From: Parietaria judaica
Taxonomy: Eukaryota > Streptophyta > Magnoliopsida > Rosales > Urticaceae
Length of the DNA stretch: 64,000 bases
Assembly (NCBI GenBank): GCA_954871525.1
Contig: OX940860.1
Span: 18,942,001 to 19,006,000 of the forward strand
Direction of reading: 5' to 3'
Shown here: piece by piece, positions 10,201 through 22,849 of the stretch
Position numbering within the stretch: the first letter of the stretch is position 1
Layout: every line of letters begins with the position of its first letter
Translations under genes and position numbers: made by a program
The notes under the pieces: generated by a model
Databases searched by the model: none
The model's input: the letters and a program-made list of their open reading frames with translations, nothing else
Told to the model about the DNA's origin: nothing

Positions 10201-12024
10201 AATATTTTAAAGGGTTAATTATGAAATATCAAATTTACGACTAAAATCGGCGGTATATAACTAACTTCTAAAAGTAGCGGTAGTAAAATTCAAGTAATGT
10301 TTTGATGGGTTTACCGGATGTTTTTTTTTTTTTTTTACTGTTAGTGTCTGCCACATGACTATTAACTGTGTGTATGCCACGAGGATATCTCATGTCATAT
10401 GATAATGGTGAGTTTTAAAATTAATAAAGTATTTAAATTATTTTGGTTTAATTGATTTATGTTTATTTAGTGATTTATTTTAATATGGTAATGGCAGTTG
10501 AGGTGGTTGCTACATCTCACATTAGACATGTGGCGAGATGTTAACGAATGTGTGGCACGAAGTGACGAAAAAGGAAGCAATGATACTGGTCAACCCCTCA
10601 AACATTCGTTGAGTACTATTGCGACCACTTTTGGAATTGGGTACAAGTCATCTATTTTTAAAAAAAAAATTATCGAATTTTTATAAGACTTTTTTAAAAT
10701 CGATATATGTTTTGTCGACTTAATTTATGGATATGTCGTAAAATTGATGAGTATATTTATCGGGTTATTGTAAAATAATAATATTTAGAAATGTTAGTTA
10801 AAAATATAAATTATTAAAAATAGATCTAATTAAAAAAATTATAATTTTTTGAGTATTCATGGTTTTTATATGTATGTGGTCGATGTGTAGAATAATAAAA
10901 ATCACATTTTTTTTACCGATGAGTTTATAACGCATGCCTCATCGACGTTTTGTTTGAAACCGTAGATCTTGGTGGTTTTTCTTGTTAGGTGTACTTAATT
11001 AAAAACAGGTCTTAAAAGTATGTCGTTGTCATACAGAACAAGAAAAACCACATTTTTTTTCCACCGCTGAGTTATAAGCACATGCACCGACGTTCTGTTT
11101 GAACCGGTAGGTCTTTATTGATTATGATGTACTTAATCTTCATTTACGAACAGAGAAACGGTGCTTTGCTCTCTCGACTTTCTCTGAAGTATCGCGCCAT
11201 CAGTTTTCTTCGGGCGTAGTTAGCAATAAATTTGTTTATATGTAATTATTTTAAATAAAGATTGAAATAGTATTATTGACGAATATAAAATTTCATAAGA
11301 TATTTTACAACAAATAAATAGTCCAAATGGGTCCAAAAACCAATTTAAGAACGAATTTCGGTTCTTAGAGTCCTCTAATTTATTGAGAATTTTTATAGAA
11401 TTTTATGTGGCATGTAAGTAACTTCATTGTTTGATGAAACAACAACTGAGTGTGCCGCTTTTAAATCATTGGCGGATTTGCACGTCCTGTCTTTTTGTCG
11501 GGCGCAAGATGCCCAACCCATACAATGTTTCTAAGCGGGCAAAATCTGTCCGTTTATATTTTAGGGACAAGCAACCCGTTTTAATTTTTTCAATACAATT
11601 TCTGTATTTTAAAATAAATTAAAGTTCAAATAGCTGGAATCATCCTCACATAAATCCAAAATATTCATAAATATTTTGAGGATTTCCTTTCAGGAATTTT
11701 TGAATTATTCAAATTCATGATATGTTATGAAATCTTGCTCACACACAGTAGTAGGATCATATTTGTGGGAGGCAAAAACTTTTCAATGACTTAAAACAAT
11801 ACTCGCTCCGCATTAATTTAATAGAGAATTAATTAGTATTTCGGATTTTATGCATGAAACAATGAATATATATATATATATATGAATACATGCAAGTACA
11901 GTATACACAAAGCTATTTCTGATTTCTTGTATACCCTATATATTTTACTATATCTATCGAGTAATCAATATATGCTATATACACGTAATATACATAAGTT
12001 TATATATAATAGTTTATATATAAT
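10201..12024. repeat. intergenic with a diverged tandem duplication
   Basis: Two related blocks of about 110 bp (about 10890-11000 and 11037-11145) share AAAAACCACATTTTTTTT, GAGTTATAA, a CGACGTT(C/T)TGTTTGAA core and ATGTACTTAAT. The stretch at 11440-11600 carries GGGC-rich words like other dispersed repeats. A short AT microsatellite lies near 11866-11883. No gene is supported. Confidence 0.4.
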
Positions 12025-12390
12025 GGTGAGTTTGGTTCAGCTTAAATAGTCATGTTTTTGTTTTTAAAATAAATTAAATTGTTTTTCAAGTGTTTGCTAA
12101 ATTTTTTTTACAAAAAACACAAAAGCGGTTTTAGATTTTGTACATGAGTCGTAAAAGCTAAGATTCGTAGCTTTTGGTTTTTTGTAAAAACAAAAATACG
12201 GTTTTAGTCTATTTTAATCTTTTTAGCCTAAATAATTTTTTTTAACCAAACGCTAAATCAATTTTTGTTACCAGCAACAACACTTTTATAAACAGTTTAC
12301 CAAACACATGTCAATTTTTTTAAACAGTTTTTTCTTAAACCGAAATTAAAAACAATTTTAAAAAAAAATCAAGTTGTGCCAAACGAGCCT
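12025..12390. mobile_element. MITE with imperfect terminal inverted repeats, copy 1
   Basis: The left end GGTGAGTTTGGTTCAGCTTA and right end AAGTTGTGCCAAACGAGCC are imperfect inverted repeats. The internal words GTACATGAGTCGTAAAA and GATTCGTAGCTTTT recur in a second copy at 50961-51252. No coding capacity. Superfamily is uncertain because target duplications are ambiguous in the AT-rich flanks. Confidence 0.6.
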
Positions 12391-13410
12391 AATATATGCA
12401 CATGTACATGATCTAGATATAAATAAATGTATAAAATTTGTAATACTTGATATATGTTCGAGTTTTCTATAATTAAGAAAAAACAGATAGCTCATGTTTA
12501 CGAGTTTACAACTGAATAATGGGTTTACCGAAATAAAATGTTTAATCTATCAATCAATTTACAAGTTAATCGGTCACCGACGGATTTACCAAAGAGTTTT
12601 GGAGAAAATAATTAAATTAAATATGATTGTATAAATTTAATTTCGTGATATATATTTAATAATTTGATTATAGTATTAGTCTAATATTTATATTTATAAT
12701 GTTTATAATATATAAAATGGGTGTGGTGTGAAATAAGCATGAACTAACGTTATGAGAGAAGAAATAGTCCCACACAGATCGATAGTGTAGCAAAATTGGG
12801 AAAATTGAGAAGAAGAAGAATAAGTCTCCATGGAAAAAGAATAGAACAATTTAAAAAAGATGAAGTTATAAATAAAAACTTGTGATTATATTAAGCATTT
12901 GTGTTGGGAATGGAATATTTTTTTTTTTAAGAAGTTATGCACCTACTAAAAGTTAAGCACATAGTAATACTATATCACTACATCTTTTGGAAAATTTATA
13001 TATATAAAAGGAGAATCTAAAGCCGTCTACATGGCTTCAGTCTACATGACTTCATGAGATTCAAAGGATTGTGAAATCTTATTTTTTAGATTTTACAATT
13101 TTTTTCTTAAAAAAGTTACATATATGTTAGTGGGAGTTAAATGCAATTCACATATAATTGATAACATATTTTTATTGCTTTTTATAAATTTCCTACTCTT
13201 TTGTTTTATGTTACTTTTTTCTCATTTCATACACAATTAGTGCAACGTCCATTTTTCTTCTCATTGGAGTTGTTATTCCCATTTAAGTGAAATGTTAATA
13301 ATGTCTTCTAGTATCAACTTGAATACATGATGTATATGTATTATTACTATTAAAGCTGTATGAACCTATTTAGTAATAGAAACGGTTATTCTATCATGCA
13401 ATTATTACCA
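12391..13410. other. intergenic; possible second Helitron-like 5' end
   Basis: Mostly AT-rich and unassigned. At 12999-13021, TTATATATATAAAAGGAGAATC resembles the 5' terminal motif of Helitrons but lacks the leading TC, and no matching 3' end was found for it. Confidence 0.3.
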
Positions 13411-13421
13411 CTAGTAGATTG

Positions 13422-13440
13422 AACCGCGTTTCGCGCGGTT
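13422..13440 (-). terminator. Helitron 3' terminal hairpin
   Basis: A 7-bp stem AACCGCG/CGCGGTT with a 5-base loop lies 7 bases upstream of CTAG on the minus strand, the sequence thought to end rolling-circle transfer of Helitrons. Confidence 0.7.
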
Positions 13441-16400
13441 GGAGAAATAATTACTTATAAATTTGAGTGAAATATCAACATATTTTTTTAACCCGAAAAC
13501 TCTATGATATGATCGCTATTTTAATATTTGTTAATCTTAACAAATATATTTTACCTCAAATTTATCTCTCATTTCCATGTTCTTTTTTTCTTTACTGTTG
13601 ACTAAGTTGGTCTATCATAAAAAAAAAATCAATTCAATTATATATTCGATTTTCGTAAACATTAATATAGTGCATAATTTCCAAACTTATATTCTTTGTA
13701 TAAGTTACTTCCACAAGCGGACACACTCGGATTTTCACGGTCCATCATTCATTTTCATTTATATTCATAAAGTAATTGAATATATTCATAGTATATATCA
13801 TAAAGTAATTGAAAATCACTTTATCAAAACTTTCGCTCTAGTAAACATAGATTAATGTGTACTTAGAGAGAGACAGCTAATTTGTTTTTATAAGAAAAAT
13901 AAATGTAAAATCTTATATAAAAAAAAAGAGAGAATGAAGATTTGTTGTTTCTACTTCACCACGTCACCTTAAAGCTATTAGACGAATAAATAGAATGTAA
14001 ATCATTTTATTTTACTTTGCCTACCTAGGTTTAAAAAGTTCGTGTGAAATTATTAAGAAGAATATATATTTATATATAAAAAATTTATTATTTGTTGAAA
14101 TGAAAATCCTACATGAATGTACATTTTTCTTTCTTATTTTTCCTTTGTAACTACAATAAAAAAATTAAATCGGTGTGAATTTGCATATCGTGTGTTGATG
14201 TCAAATTTTACATACTATTGGTCCACACATCTAAAAGATAACATACGATAACAACTCCGAAAATAATAAAATTATTAATTCAAAATCTTATTAGGTTTAC
14301 AGAATCACATATATACAACTAAGAGGAATAACATACATAATAACTTTATTTAGTCCAAATAATATAAGTAGGAAAGACGTGGAGAAAAATAAAACACGAA
14401 TCAAACTCGTAAGTTGCGCTTGAACACTTTATCTTTACTGCCAAAAATAGTAACAAATTTCTTCACACAGTTATGATAACTTTACTCTTAAGAAAAATAT
14501 TAAAATAAATATTAAGATGTAGGCTATAATCAGACAATATTTAATATTATTTATAATCCAATATAATGACATATAAGGGATGTATACACATTGATTTATT
14601 TGTTCTAGTTACCTAAGTTATGTTAAAATGTTTTTTTCTTTCACGATGGGTTAAAAATTTCAATTATGATAATTTAGAAAATGAAAATACTTACATCGAT
14701 TATTATTCTTAAGATTTTTCTCAAAAGAATAATTATGATCTCTATCAAAAATAAATTTATCAATTGCTTGATTTCATTATGTCGCACCACTTTATACTTC
14801 TTCCAAGAAAAATAACTATGCTTCTTAATCAATAGCGTAGAGCATTGATAACATATCTTTTTTGAATTTTTCTCAAGTTGTTCATTAGCTACTATGATTA
14901 CATATTGAAATTGTAAATCATGATTTCATTTCGACCATATTCGTATTATAAACAAAAAAACAACCTCATTACATAAATTAAATCAAGAAATAATTGAAGA
15001 ATATATAGATCAAAGATACATAATAATTAATTTTATTTTTCAAACAATATATTATTTGGAGTTTTGTTACATGGTAATATTTGAAGTGATGCCTATAAAT
15101 ACAATAATTGTATTAAGAAGTAATATAAAAAATAATAAACTCATATATATGCTCATAGTATTAGGGTATAATTGCACGATGATGACTTCAAGTCTCCAAA
15201 ACGTTTAAAATTATGTATAAATGATCACTTATGCCTTCGCATGAACTTAAAAATTCATGTAACACTATGAAAAAGAGAATAAATTATAAGCTCCAAAAAG
15301 AACCCAAAGAATGTGATCATGTCATACGAAAAAGTTATAAACGCTCATATATATGCTCATAGTATTAGAAAATTAAATGAACCCAAAGAATGTGATCATA
15401 TTATAGTATTCTACATGACAAAAGTGGAAAAGGTCATAGAATGCGCGAGAATGCTCCATAGGTAGCCGTTGTGAAATAATTATTTAATATAGCCATTCAC
15501 TTAATCAGGCACTAATTAATATCTACAATCTAAAATAAAAATTCTTGATAAACATATCGTAGTTTTTCGCTAGTACCTATTTTGCATTACGTCTCCAGAC
15601 TATATTGTTGTTTTTTATATTTTAATTGAAACATTTTAAATCAATTCTTGAATTATATTATAGTTTTTCCAGTCTATTTCCTTTATGTGTATAGACTATC
15701 CTTGTTATTGTATATATTTTACTTTTTATATGCTAATTGAAACCATCTTAAATCACAAATTTCTGCAGAAAAAAATAGAGTACGATCTTTAGACATAATT
15801 AAAAAAATAAAACTCACTTGTATACAAATGGGAATCCAAAAACAACTAAGTCAAATTTGATAAAGAAAAAAATTATTGGCAACCATAATATTTTAAACTT
15901 AGTGTAGACATATACCTTGAATTTTAGAAAATAAATATCAAAATCGCAAACTCACCGGAAATGCGATGGAGAGGGTTACATGGGTCTGAAATGTTGGAGA
16001 AGATTGGATCACCAACCTAACTAAACTAAAATAAGAAAATATATACCAAAAAGAAAAAAAGAAAAAAATAGTGTATGTGTACATCTATTTACGTGTAATT
16101 ATGGAAATAATATTACATGCTAGATCAGGTAAATATCTTTTTTTTTTCCTACTTATAAACACAACATAGGTACCTATGTTTTTAGGCGTTTTATGCATTA
16201 ATAATCTTTCCTATATTATTATATAGATTACACATTATTAATTTAGTGACTTATTATATTCTAATGGATTTACTAATCGAGTTATCTATTGAAATTAATA
16301 TGCTTTTAAGTTTTAACTAAATGCAGTGCTCATGCAATTGTACTCATTAAAAGCAAAATAAAACAACTTTGTGTTTAATTTTTAATGAGAACATTAATGT

Positions 16401-16637
16401 TAAGAGCATTAGTTAATCTTAGATAAAAGAAATATAATTAGATTTAATACAATATTTAAGCTAATTATACAATATTTATATGTATTTATACTATTTTTTA
16501 AGGTTAATAATCCATATTTATATATATTAGCTTTATCTTCTCCTTCTAAAATATGTCTGTTTCGTTTGTACCTATATAGATACAATATATATTAGAATTA
16601 TATATATATATATATTATTATTATTTGTAAGTCATAA

Positions 16638-17433
16638 AATTAAGTTAGGGTTAATGACGGCAAAAATACCCAATGTTTGGTCAAAGAACCCCTCGTGTAC
16701 CTAAAGTTTAAAAGTGATGGCAAAAGTACCCAAAGTCGCATTTGGGGAGTTGACCACTCCATTCTCGTAACGCAGTTAACTTACCCGTCAACTATGACGA
16801 CGTGGACAAACGTGGGTTGCTGACATGACAATTTTTTGTCACGTGGACCAGCCCAATTAGGGGTTTAATTCGTTGTTTTGTCGTAAACGAAGCTGATGTG
16901 GGCTTATCCACGTTGCAAAAACTTGTTATGTCAGCAACCCACGTGTGTCCACGTGGCCAGTGTTAACTGTGCAAAAATACCCAATGTTTGGTCAAAGAAC
17001 CCCTCGTGTATCCAAAGTTTAAAAGTGGTGGCAAAAGTACCCAAAGTCGCATTTGCGGAGTTGACCACTCCATCCTCGTAATGCAGTTAACTTACCCGTC
17101 AACTGTGGCGACGTGGACAAACGTGGGTTGCTGACATGAAAATTTTTGTCACGTGGACGAGCCCAATTAGGGGTTTAATTCGTTGTTTTGTCGTAAACGA
17201 AGCTGATGTGGGCTCATCCACGTTGCAAAAACTTGTTATGTCAGCAACCCACGTGTGTCCACGTGGCCAGTGTTAACTGTTAACAAGTAAGTTAACTGCG
17301 CTACGAGAATGGAGTGGTCAACGCTCCAAATGTGACTTTGGGTACTTTTGCTACTACTTTTAAACTTTGGGTACACGAAGGGTTCTTTGACCAAACATTG
17401 GGTATTTTCGCCATCATTAACCCAATTAAGTTA
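16638..17433. mobile_element. Mutator-like foldback MITE with duplicated left arm (family M copy 1)
   Basis: The element is 16648-17423 and begins GGGTTAATGACGGCAAAAAT; its end is the inverted form, ATTTTCGCCATCATTAACCC. AATTAAGTTA is directly repeated at 16638-16647 and 17424-17433, a perfect 10-bp target duplication of Mutator-like size. The left arm is present twice in tandem (16661-16971 and 16972-17282, period 311 bp). The right arm occurs once (about 17281-17423). The two left-arm copies differ at only a few sites. No coding capacity. It is inserted inside the candidate Helitron. Confidence 0.85.
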
Positions 17434-17654
17434 TAACAGTTAAAGGTATTTTCTTTTGGGCTGGCTTTTTTTTTTGTTTTTTTTTTCTTTCATTGATTTC
17501 AACATTCCCACCTACATGAAGTCATGAAGAAGTTATTGATATGCATATTATGATTTATTATGACATTTACTATGTTGAAACTTCCATATCCAGTATATTT
17601 TAATCAATATATTAATTTATATTGAAGCTCTGTAAATATTCATACTATATGTAA

Positions 17655-17660
<6 letters not shown>

Positions 17661-17689
<29 letters not shown>

Positions 17690-17690
17690 G
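17661..17690. repeat. AT dinucleotide microsatellite
   Basis: Uninterrupted AT repeats. Similar short AT tracts occur near 16598, 17923, 31857, 32437, 44585, 48905 and 56936. Confidence 0.8.
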
Positions 17691-18439
17691 TCCTTTGATT
17701 TTCTTTGTGTAATAACTTTAGAAACCAATGTTAAGAGATTTAAAAAAAAATAATGTGTTGAAACTCACGTAATATAAGAGATTTATTTTTTGTTTCCTAC
17801 TTTCTCTCAACGTTTTTGAGAAAATAGAAGATATTCCAACTCTTTTGTTGTTATTTTCTCACGTAATATACACATTTCAAAACTAATAATCTCTGTACTT
17901 ATCTTGACATTGTACAAACCAATATATATATATATATATATATATATCTGTATACATATCTATATGTATAGACTATGAATAAACACACTTTATACATATC
18001 TATCACAACTGTCCGAGGAGCTTCTTTCTTGATATAGCGAGACCCTCGAGTTGCTTGGATGTTCATGCTACTCATAAAAAAATGATGGTGCAAATTTATG
18101 TTAACCCTATAAATATTGTTGCCAAGTTTAGCTATATATGGTAGTGAAAATCTATATAATATAACATGTAGAGTACAATGGCTAATTAGAACAAAATTTA
18201 TGCCACATAGATATACAAATTTTAATTAAAAATGGAAAAAGATCTACGCTTATTAATAAAATTAAACGTAGAACAAATATATTGCTTATACTCATATATA
18301 CACATACATAGAATACATAACGTTGAAATTCTCTCAAAGAAAAAAAAAATACATAATGTTGAAAAACTATAGTACCCGTACATCTATCTTACCCCGCTTG
18401 AAGGATAAATAACAGAGAAAATGAAAAAAAAAGGTGCAA

Positions 18440-18890
18440 AACCTGGAGGTTGTGACTTTTTAAGTTTCGGGAAATTGCCGGAGGTTTAGTATGCGTTGTG
18501 CCGCGAATCCGCGAACCGCATTTTCGAGCACCACTGCACAGTCGTAAAACATCAAAGAAGCCGAGGAAAACACAACTCCCCAAAAAACTTATGAAAGTCG
18601 ATAAAGAAAATAAACATTAGTATCGGTATCATGAATCAATAACAACAAAAACTGTTTCCGCAAAAACTAAATAGCAAAACAAAAAATATTTTATTCTCTA
18701 ATTCTTGGTGTGAGAGGACTATCACCGGGCATTTTTTGACGCGTTTACCGTGGCATGGACATCTACGTCGGAGAAAGTACCGGCGCTAAATCCTCCGTAT
18801 TAAGTTGTAGTAGCGGATTTTCGTCAGCAATATCTACATGAGCTCAGTCTAGCGAAATCTGGTAGTTGATCGAGTGAAGATGAGCATGAA
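18440..18890. other. GC-richer patch inside the Helitron candidate
   Basis: Base composition rises relative to the flanks, and short open frames occur on both strands (for example 18389-18583, minus). No protein family is recognised. It could be a degraded captured gene fragment, as Helitrons often carry, but no exon structure can be shown. Confidence 0.25.
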
Positions 18891-19028
18891 TTGGGAGGAT
18901 GATATATAAGTAGCTAGAATATATAGTTTCTAACGAGTTAATAATACGTGTAATTGATCTATCATATGATTGTTCCTATTCCATTCCAATAACAATCTTG
19001 AATAAACTTAAGAATGCCACTTAAACGT

Positions 19029-19151
19029 ATGAAACTTAAATGATAGTCTTAAAAATCAAATAATAAATATTTGGTTTATAACTACACCCATATGAAACTT
19101 AAATGATAGTCTTAAAAATCAAATCATAAATATTTGGTTTATAACTACACC
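19029..19151. repeat. 62-bp tandem duplication
   Basis: Two adjacent copies begin with TATGAAACTTAAATGATAGT and end with TTATAACTACACC, differing at only a few bases. They lie just inside the proposed 5' end of the Helitron. A further diverged duplication (ATACTTTGATTT plus GAGTTCCTC, about 19230-19275 and 19290-19335) follows. Confidence 0.75.
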
Positions 19152-19356
19152 TCTCTTCATCTTCTTGGTAATGAATAAGTAATCACTTTTTATTAAAAAA
19201 AAATACAAAATTCTAAGAAAAAAAGGAAATCCCAATACTTTGATTTTACGTACCCATGAGTTCCTCTTTATATAAGAAAAAGGGAAATCTCAATACTTTG
19301 ATTTCATTTTGCCACATCACTTGTGAGTTCCTCCTTTTATAATATATAGATATAGA

Positions 19357-20536
19357 TTAAAATCGTAACAATTTTTCTTTTTCTTTTTCTTTGAGACATT
19401 TGATTTCCAATTTTTTAAACTCATTCTATGTTTGTTATCCTATAAATAAGATTTTTATTAGATGAAACACATAAACAAAAATGCATCTCTAATCTCTACT
19501 AATCCGTTCTTCGGTTATTGTACGTTCTTTTTTATTTGTATTATAAATAAGATTATTGTTGCATGAAACACACAAAAAACAATGCAGTCTCAAGTACTCC
19601 GTTTTTCAACTATTGTAAGTTCTATTTATTTATTTATTTATATATATATAACATAAATTTTTATTTTGCAGGGAATTTTTAGGAATAGCAACGAGCGCAA
19701 TGACCATTTTGGGGAAACATGAGCAGCTATGTACAAAGATCGTTGCTCTAGCTTTCATATCTAACTCAAGTTGTAGTATTCGATCCATCATATCAATGCA
19801 TTTGCGAGAAGATTTTGTCAAGCATTTTTTTAGTTATTTTTATTTTATTTTTCGTTTATGCGGGAATTATTAACAAAATATTTTTTTATGACTTATTTTT
19901 TATTTGCTTCTTCAAGGTTTAGCCCGTCAAAATTAAAAGTCATGCGAATCAATCAACACAGAGAAAAACACTGAATTAATAAGTTTGGACTTGGTTCTTA
20001 TTGATGAGAAGGTATGATTTCTAACCTACACTATTACTCTAATATCATGTGTGGTTCATGTGTGATGTATTTTTTACTTAATTTTTTATTTCCTATTTTT
20101 ATTTCATATTTTTGTTAATGTACATTCATTAATATATAAAATTCCCATTTAAAACCAGTGAAATTGATATTTCTCTATATCAAAGAAACAATTTATTTTA
20201 ACCAAAGAAAATATATATAATTATTGGTTACGTTTTATTATTTATCTTTTATCATTTGGTTAAAAGTTAACAAGTGAAATCAAGTTGAATGCATTATAAT
20301 TAATATATATATATACCTATTATATTTATATATATGAAATATAAGTTTTTTAGGATGTCGAGGCAAAATAAAAAATATAAAAGAGATTCCTAAGTGTACA
20401 ATCCAACTCCACTTGCAATGGGTGATACGAAAATCGATTATTTCCGCAACACAGTGGTAAATTACTCCGTAGTATAACATTGAAACTAATTAAGCATGCT
20501 ACAGAACTAAATTAAATCTTATAGATAGTTGCTTTC
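19357..20536. other. intergenic, nothing recognised
   Basis: AT-rich DNA with only short frames. No element ends or coding signal stood out. Confidence 0.4.
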
Positions 20537-21170
20537 TGTTGAAACATGAATTTCGTTTATTGATTATTATTTATTCATGTTTTTATTTGTCTATTTATGG
20601 AAAGTATTGACGTCCTCAATGTCATGACAGCTGGTAGATATTTCAGGAAAATTATCAAGTCGCCTCAATCAAGGAATGATTGAGCCATTCTCTCCCTGCA
20701 TTGATTGGGGAATTATGTGCTGGATTAATAGATGAAGATTGCATGTGATTCCTATTATTGGAGAGTATCAAAGAGCTTATTTTGTCTTCAAGACATGAAG
20801 ATATGATTGGAAAAGCTCCTATAAGTCCCAGCTAATGAGGTCCAATTTCGTTAGCACTTACATAGATAATCTCTAAAATCTTCGGGATAAGTCAATCACG
20901 AGTGAAGTGAAGAAGGACGGGACGTTCGTAGCTGATTGTTTGCAAGGGGATCTTGCATTTCTTCAAAAGTTCACGAGCTAGATGTCAAAGCTGTTGGCGT
21001 GATAACAAAGGGGAGTTTCCTTTGTATGCTTTGGGTCCATATAATTTACTGTTTGTAAACATCTCTTGTAACTCTTGGTTGATTAATCTGGGTGAGTGCC
21101 CCGCAGAAGTAGTGACAGGAAGTCCGAACTGCGTTACCAAAAAGTATTCGTGTTCCTTTATTTTTCCGCA
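20537..21170 (+). mobile_element. candidate solo LTR
   Basis: The segment begins TGTTGAAACATGAATTTCG and ends TTTATTTTTCCGCA, the TG...CA form of plant LTRs. The last 150 bases, with a CCATATAATTTA TATA-like box and GTGTTCCTTTATTTTTCCGCA, look like a retrotransposon R-U5 region. The flanks CTTTC (20532-20536) and CTTAC (21171-21175) match at 4 of 5 bases as a possible target duplication. No internal retroelement coding follows, hence solo LTR. Confidence 0.4.
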
Positions 21171-22849
21171 CTTACTTTATTCCTATCGTTCACGATCATA
21201 ATGTCATATGATATGTGCAACGCGAAAATACATCTTTACACTTTCGTCTCTTTTGGTATCACACTATCACTTAGATATTTTTTTAGGGAGAATTCTTTGA
21301 TAGTTGTTTTACATTATTGTCAATGGGTATATTATTTAAACAAGGTTTTTGGAATAAAATATGAAGATGTTTCCTATGAGTCATCTTGTTTAAAGAATAA
21401 AATATGAAGATGTTTGCAATGAGTCCAAGAAGGTAAGAAGAATACGAAGAGGAAATTGTAGCATGTTAACAGATTAGTGTAGCATGGTATTGTATATTTA
21501 TGAATAAGTTAGTATTATTCTTATAATATCAAAACATATAAATATATGTAATGCATGATATCTACTTATATTTATCCTTACGTACCACGCGAGGCGCAAT
21601 GTTGTACACTAAATGAGTAAAAAACACTCATTTTAATATTTGCATGATAAACATATGGTGTCAAAACTCTCATTTTTTTTAGGTGATGCTCAATTTGGGT
21701 GAGACAAACATGTAAGATATTTACGTAAATGAACTACGAGGGAAAGACACAAATATGTACAAAATATTAACTTTTATGACCTTTAATATCGTATATTATA
21801 GTTAATACGGTTTTTTGAATATTGCACGATTTTTGGTTTTACATTGTTAATCCGTTTATTGTACGTTAATTAAAATTATGTCTTTTCATGTCTATCACAA
21901 GTAAAATATATCTCTATATATCTATTTTGTTTAAGTGAAAGAATAAGTGGTGACAAAATTAAAATTACAAAAGTATATCTATCTCTATCTCTTTATTTCA
22001 GTGAAAGATTATAAGCAATGGGTTGCTTTGGTGTCATGTATCTCTTCAAAAAGCTATTTCGCAATGCACGTAAAAGAGCGTGACAATAAACAATTTGTGG
22101 TAATTATGTTGGTTTTAAACTAACTTTTCTTTCGAGACATGTAATTGATCAAGAAATCTGGAAGCTACATAATAGTAGAAAAATTCTGAAAATATGTTCA
22201 ATTATCATTGAGACATTGTAATTTATTGAAAACGTAAAAATAGATAGCTAACAAAAATGTTCAATTTATTGAAATTTCAATTTTCACATAAAGTAAAACA
22301 AATTATTATTAGATTAAAGCATTTTCATTTAACAATGAATTTTTGAGCAACTTTTATATTTTTATATTGTCACTTATTTTCGTTATAATAATATTACTGA
22401 TTAATTTATAAATATATATAATATTATTTATAAATATTTTTAATTTTATTTTTAATTATTTAAATATGATTAAACGTTCTTAATAGTTTAACAATTCATT
22501 TATTATAGAATATTTGTGGATTCTTCTATTCTTATAAACATATATACATTATCATATTTACTAAAAAAATCATTAATGATATTATGTAAATAGTAAAATT
22601 GAGAACTTACTGAGTTCGATGTTGATTTATTTCGTTTTACTATTTGTTAAAGTTAATCAATTTATTTAACATTTCAGTTGAAATCTATAAGTGATACTAT
22701 GTTGTTGCAATTTAAAATTGAGCAATTAATGAGTTCTGTTTTAATATATTTATTCCTCATAAAATATTACAATAAATTTAATTAACTTATTAAACATCTT
22801 TATTAATTTAAAAATTATATCCACTAGTTAATTTAATTCCTCGACATCA
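21171..22849. other. intergenic, small tandem repeat only
   Basis: A short direct repeat (AATAAAATATGAAGATGTTT at about 21353 and 21398) is the only structure noticed. Otherwise AT-rich without a supported gene. Confidence 0.4.

Larger units (their letters stand above)
13411..19356 (-). mobile_element. candidate non-autonomous Helitron
   Basis: On the minus strand the 3' end is a GC hairpin (AACCGCG, loop CGAAA, CGCGGTT; 13422-13440), then CAATCTA and CTAG (13414-13411), followed by host T. This is the classic Helitron terminus. The candidate 5' end, TCTATATCTATATATTATAA, lies at 19356 downward and is preceded by A; an equally good TC lies at 19350. AAGGAGGAACTC follows it. Insertion between A and T without target duplication fits the family. 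No Rep/helicase frame exists inside, so it would be non-autonomous. The two ends are 5.9 kb apart, and whether they belong to one element is inference; the 3' end alone is strong. Confidence 0.5.

Noticed and set aside
10498..10686. 62-codon frame upstream of the RBR gene
   Set aside because: It has no recognisable domain and lies in AT-rich repeat-like DNA; the start codon lacks support.
12999..13060. Second Helitron 5' end on the plus strand
   Set aside because: It lacks the TC start, and no plus-strand hairpin-CTRR end was found downstream.
16896..17081. 61-codon open frame
   Set aside because: It spans the junction of the duplicated MITE arm; not a gene.
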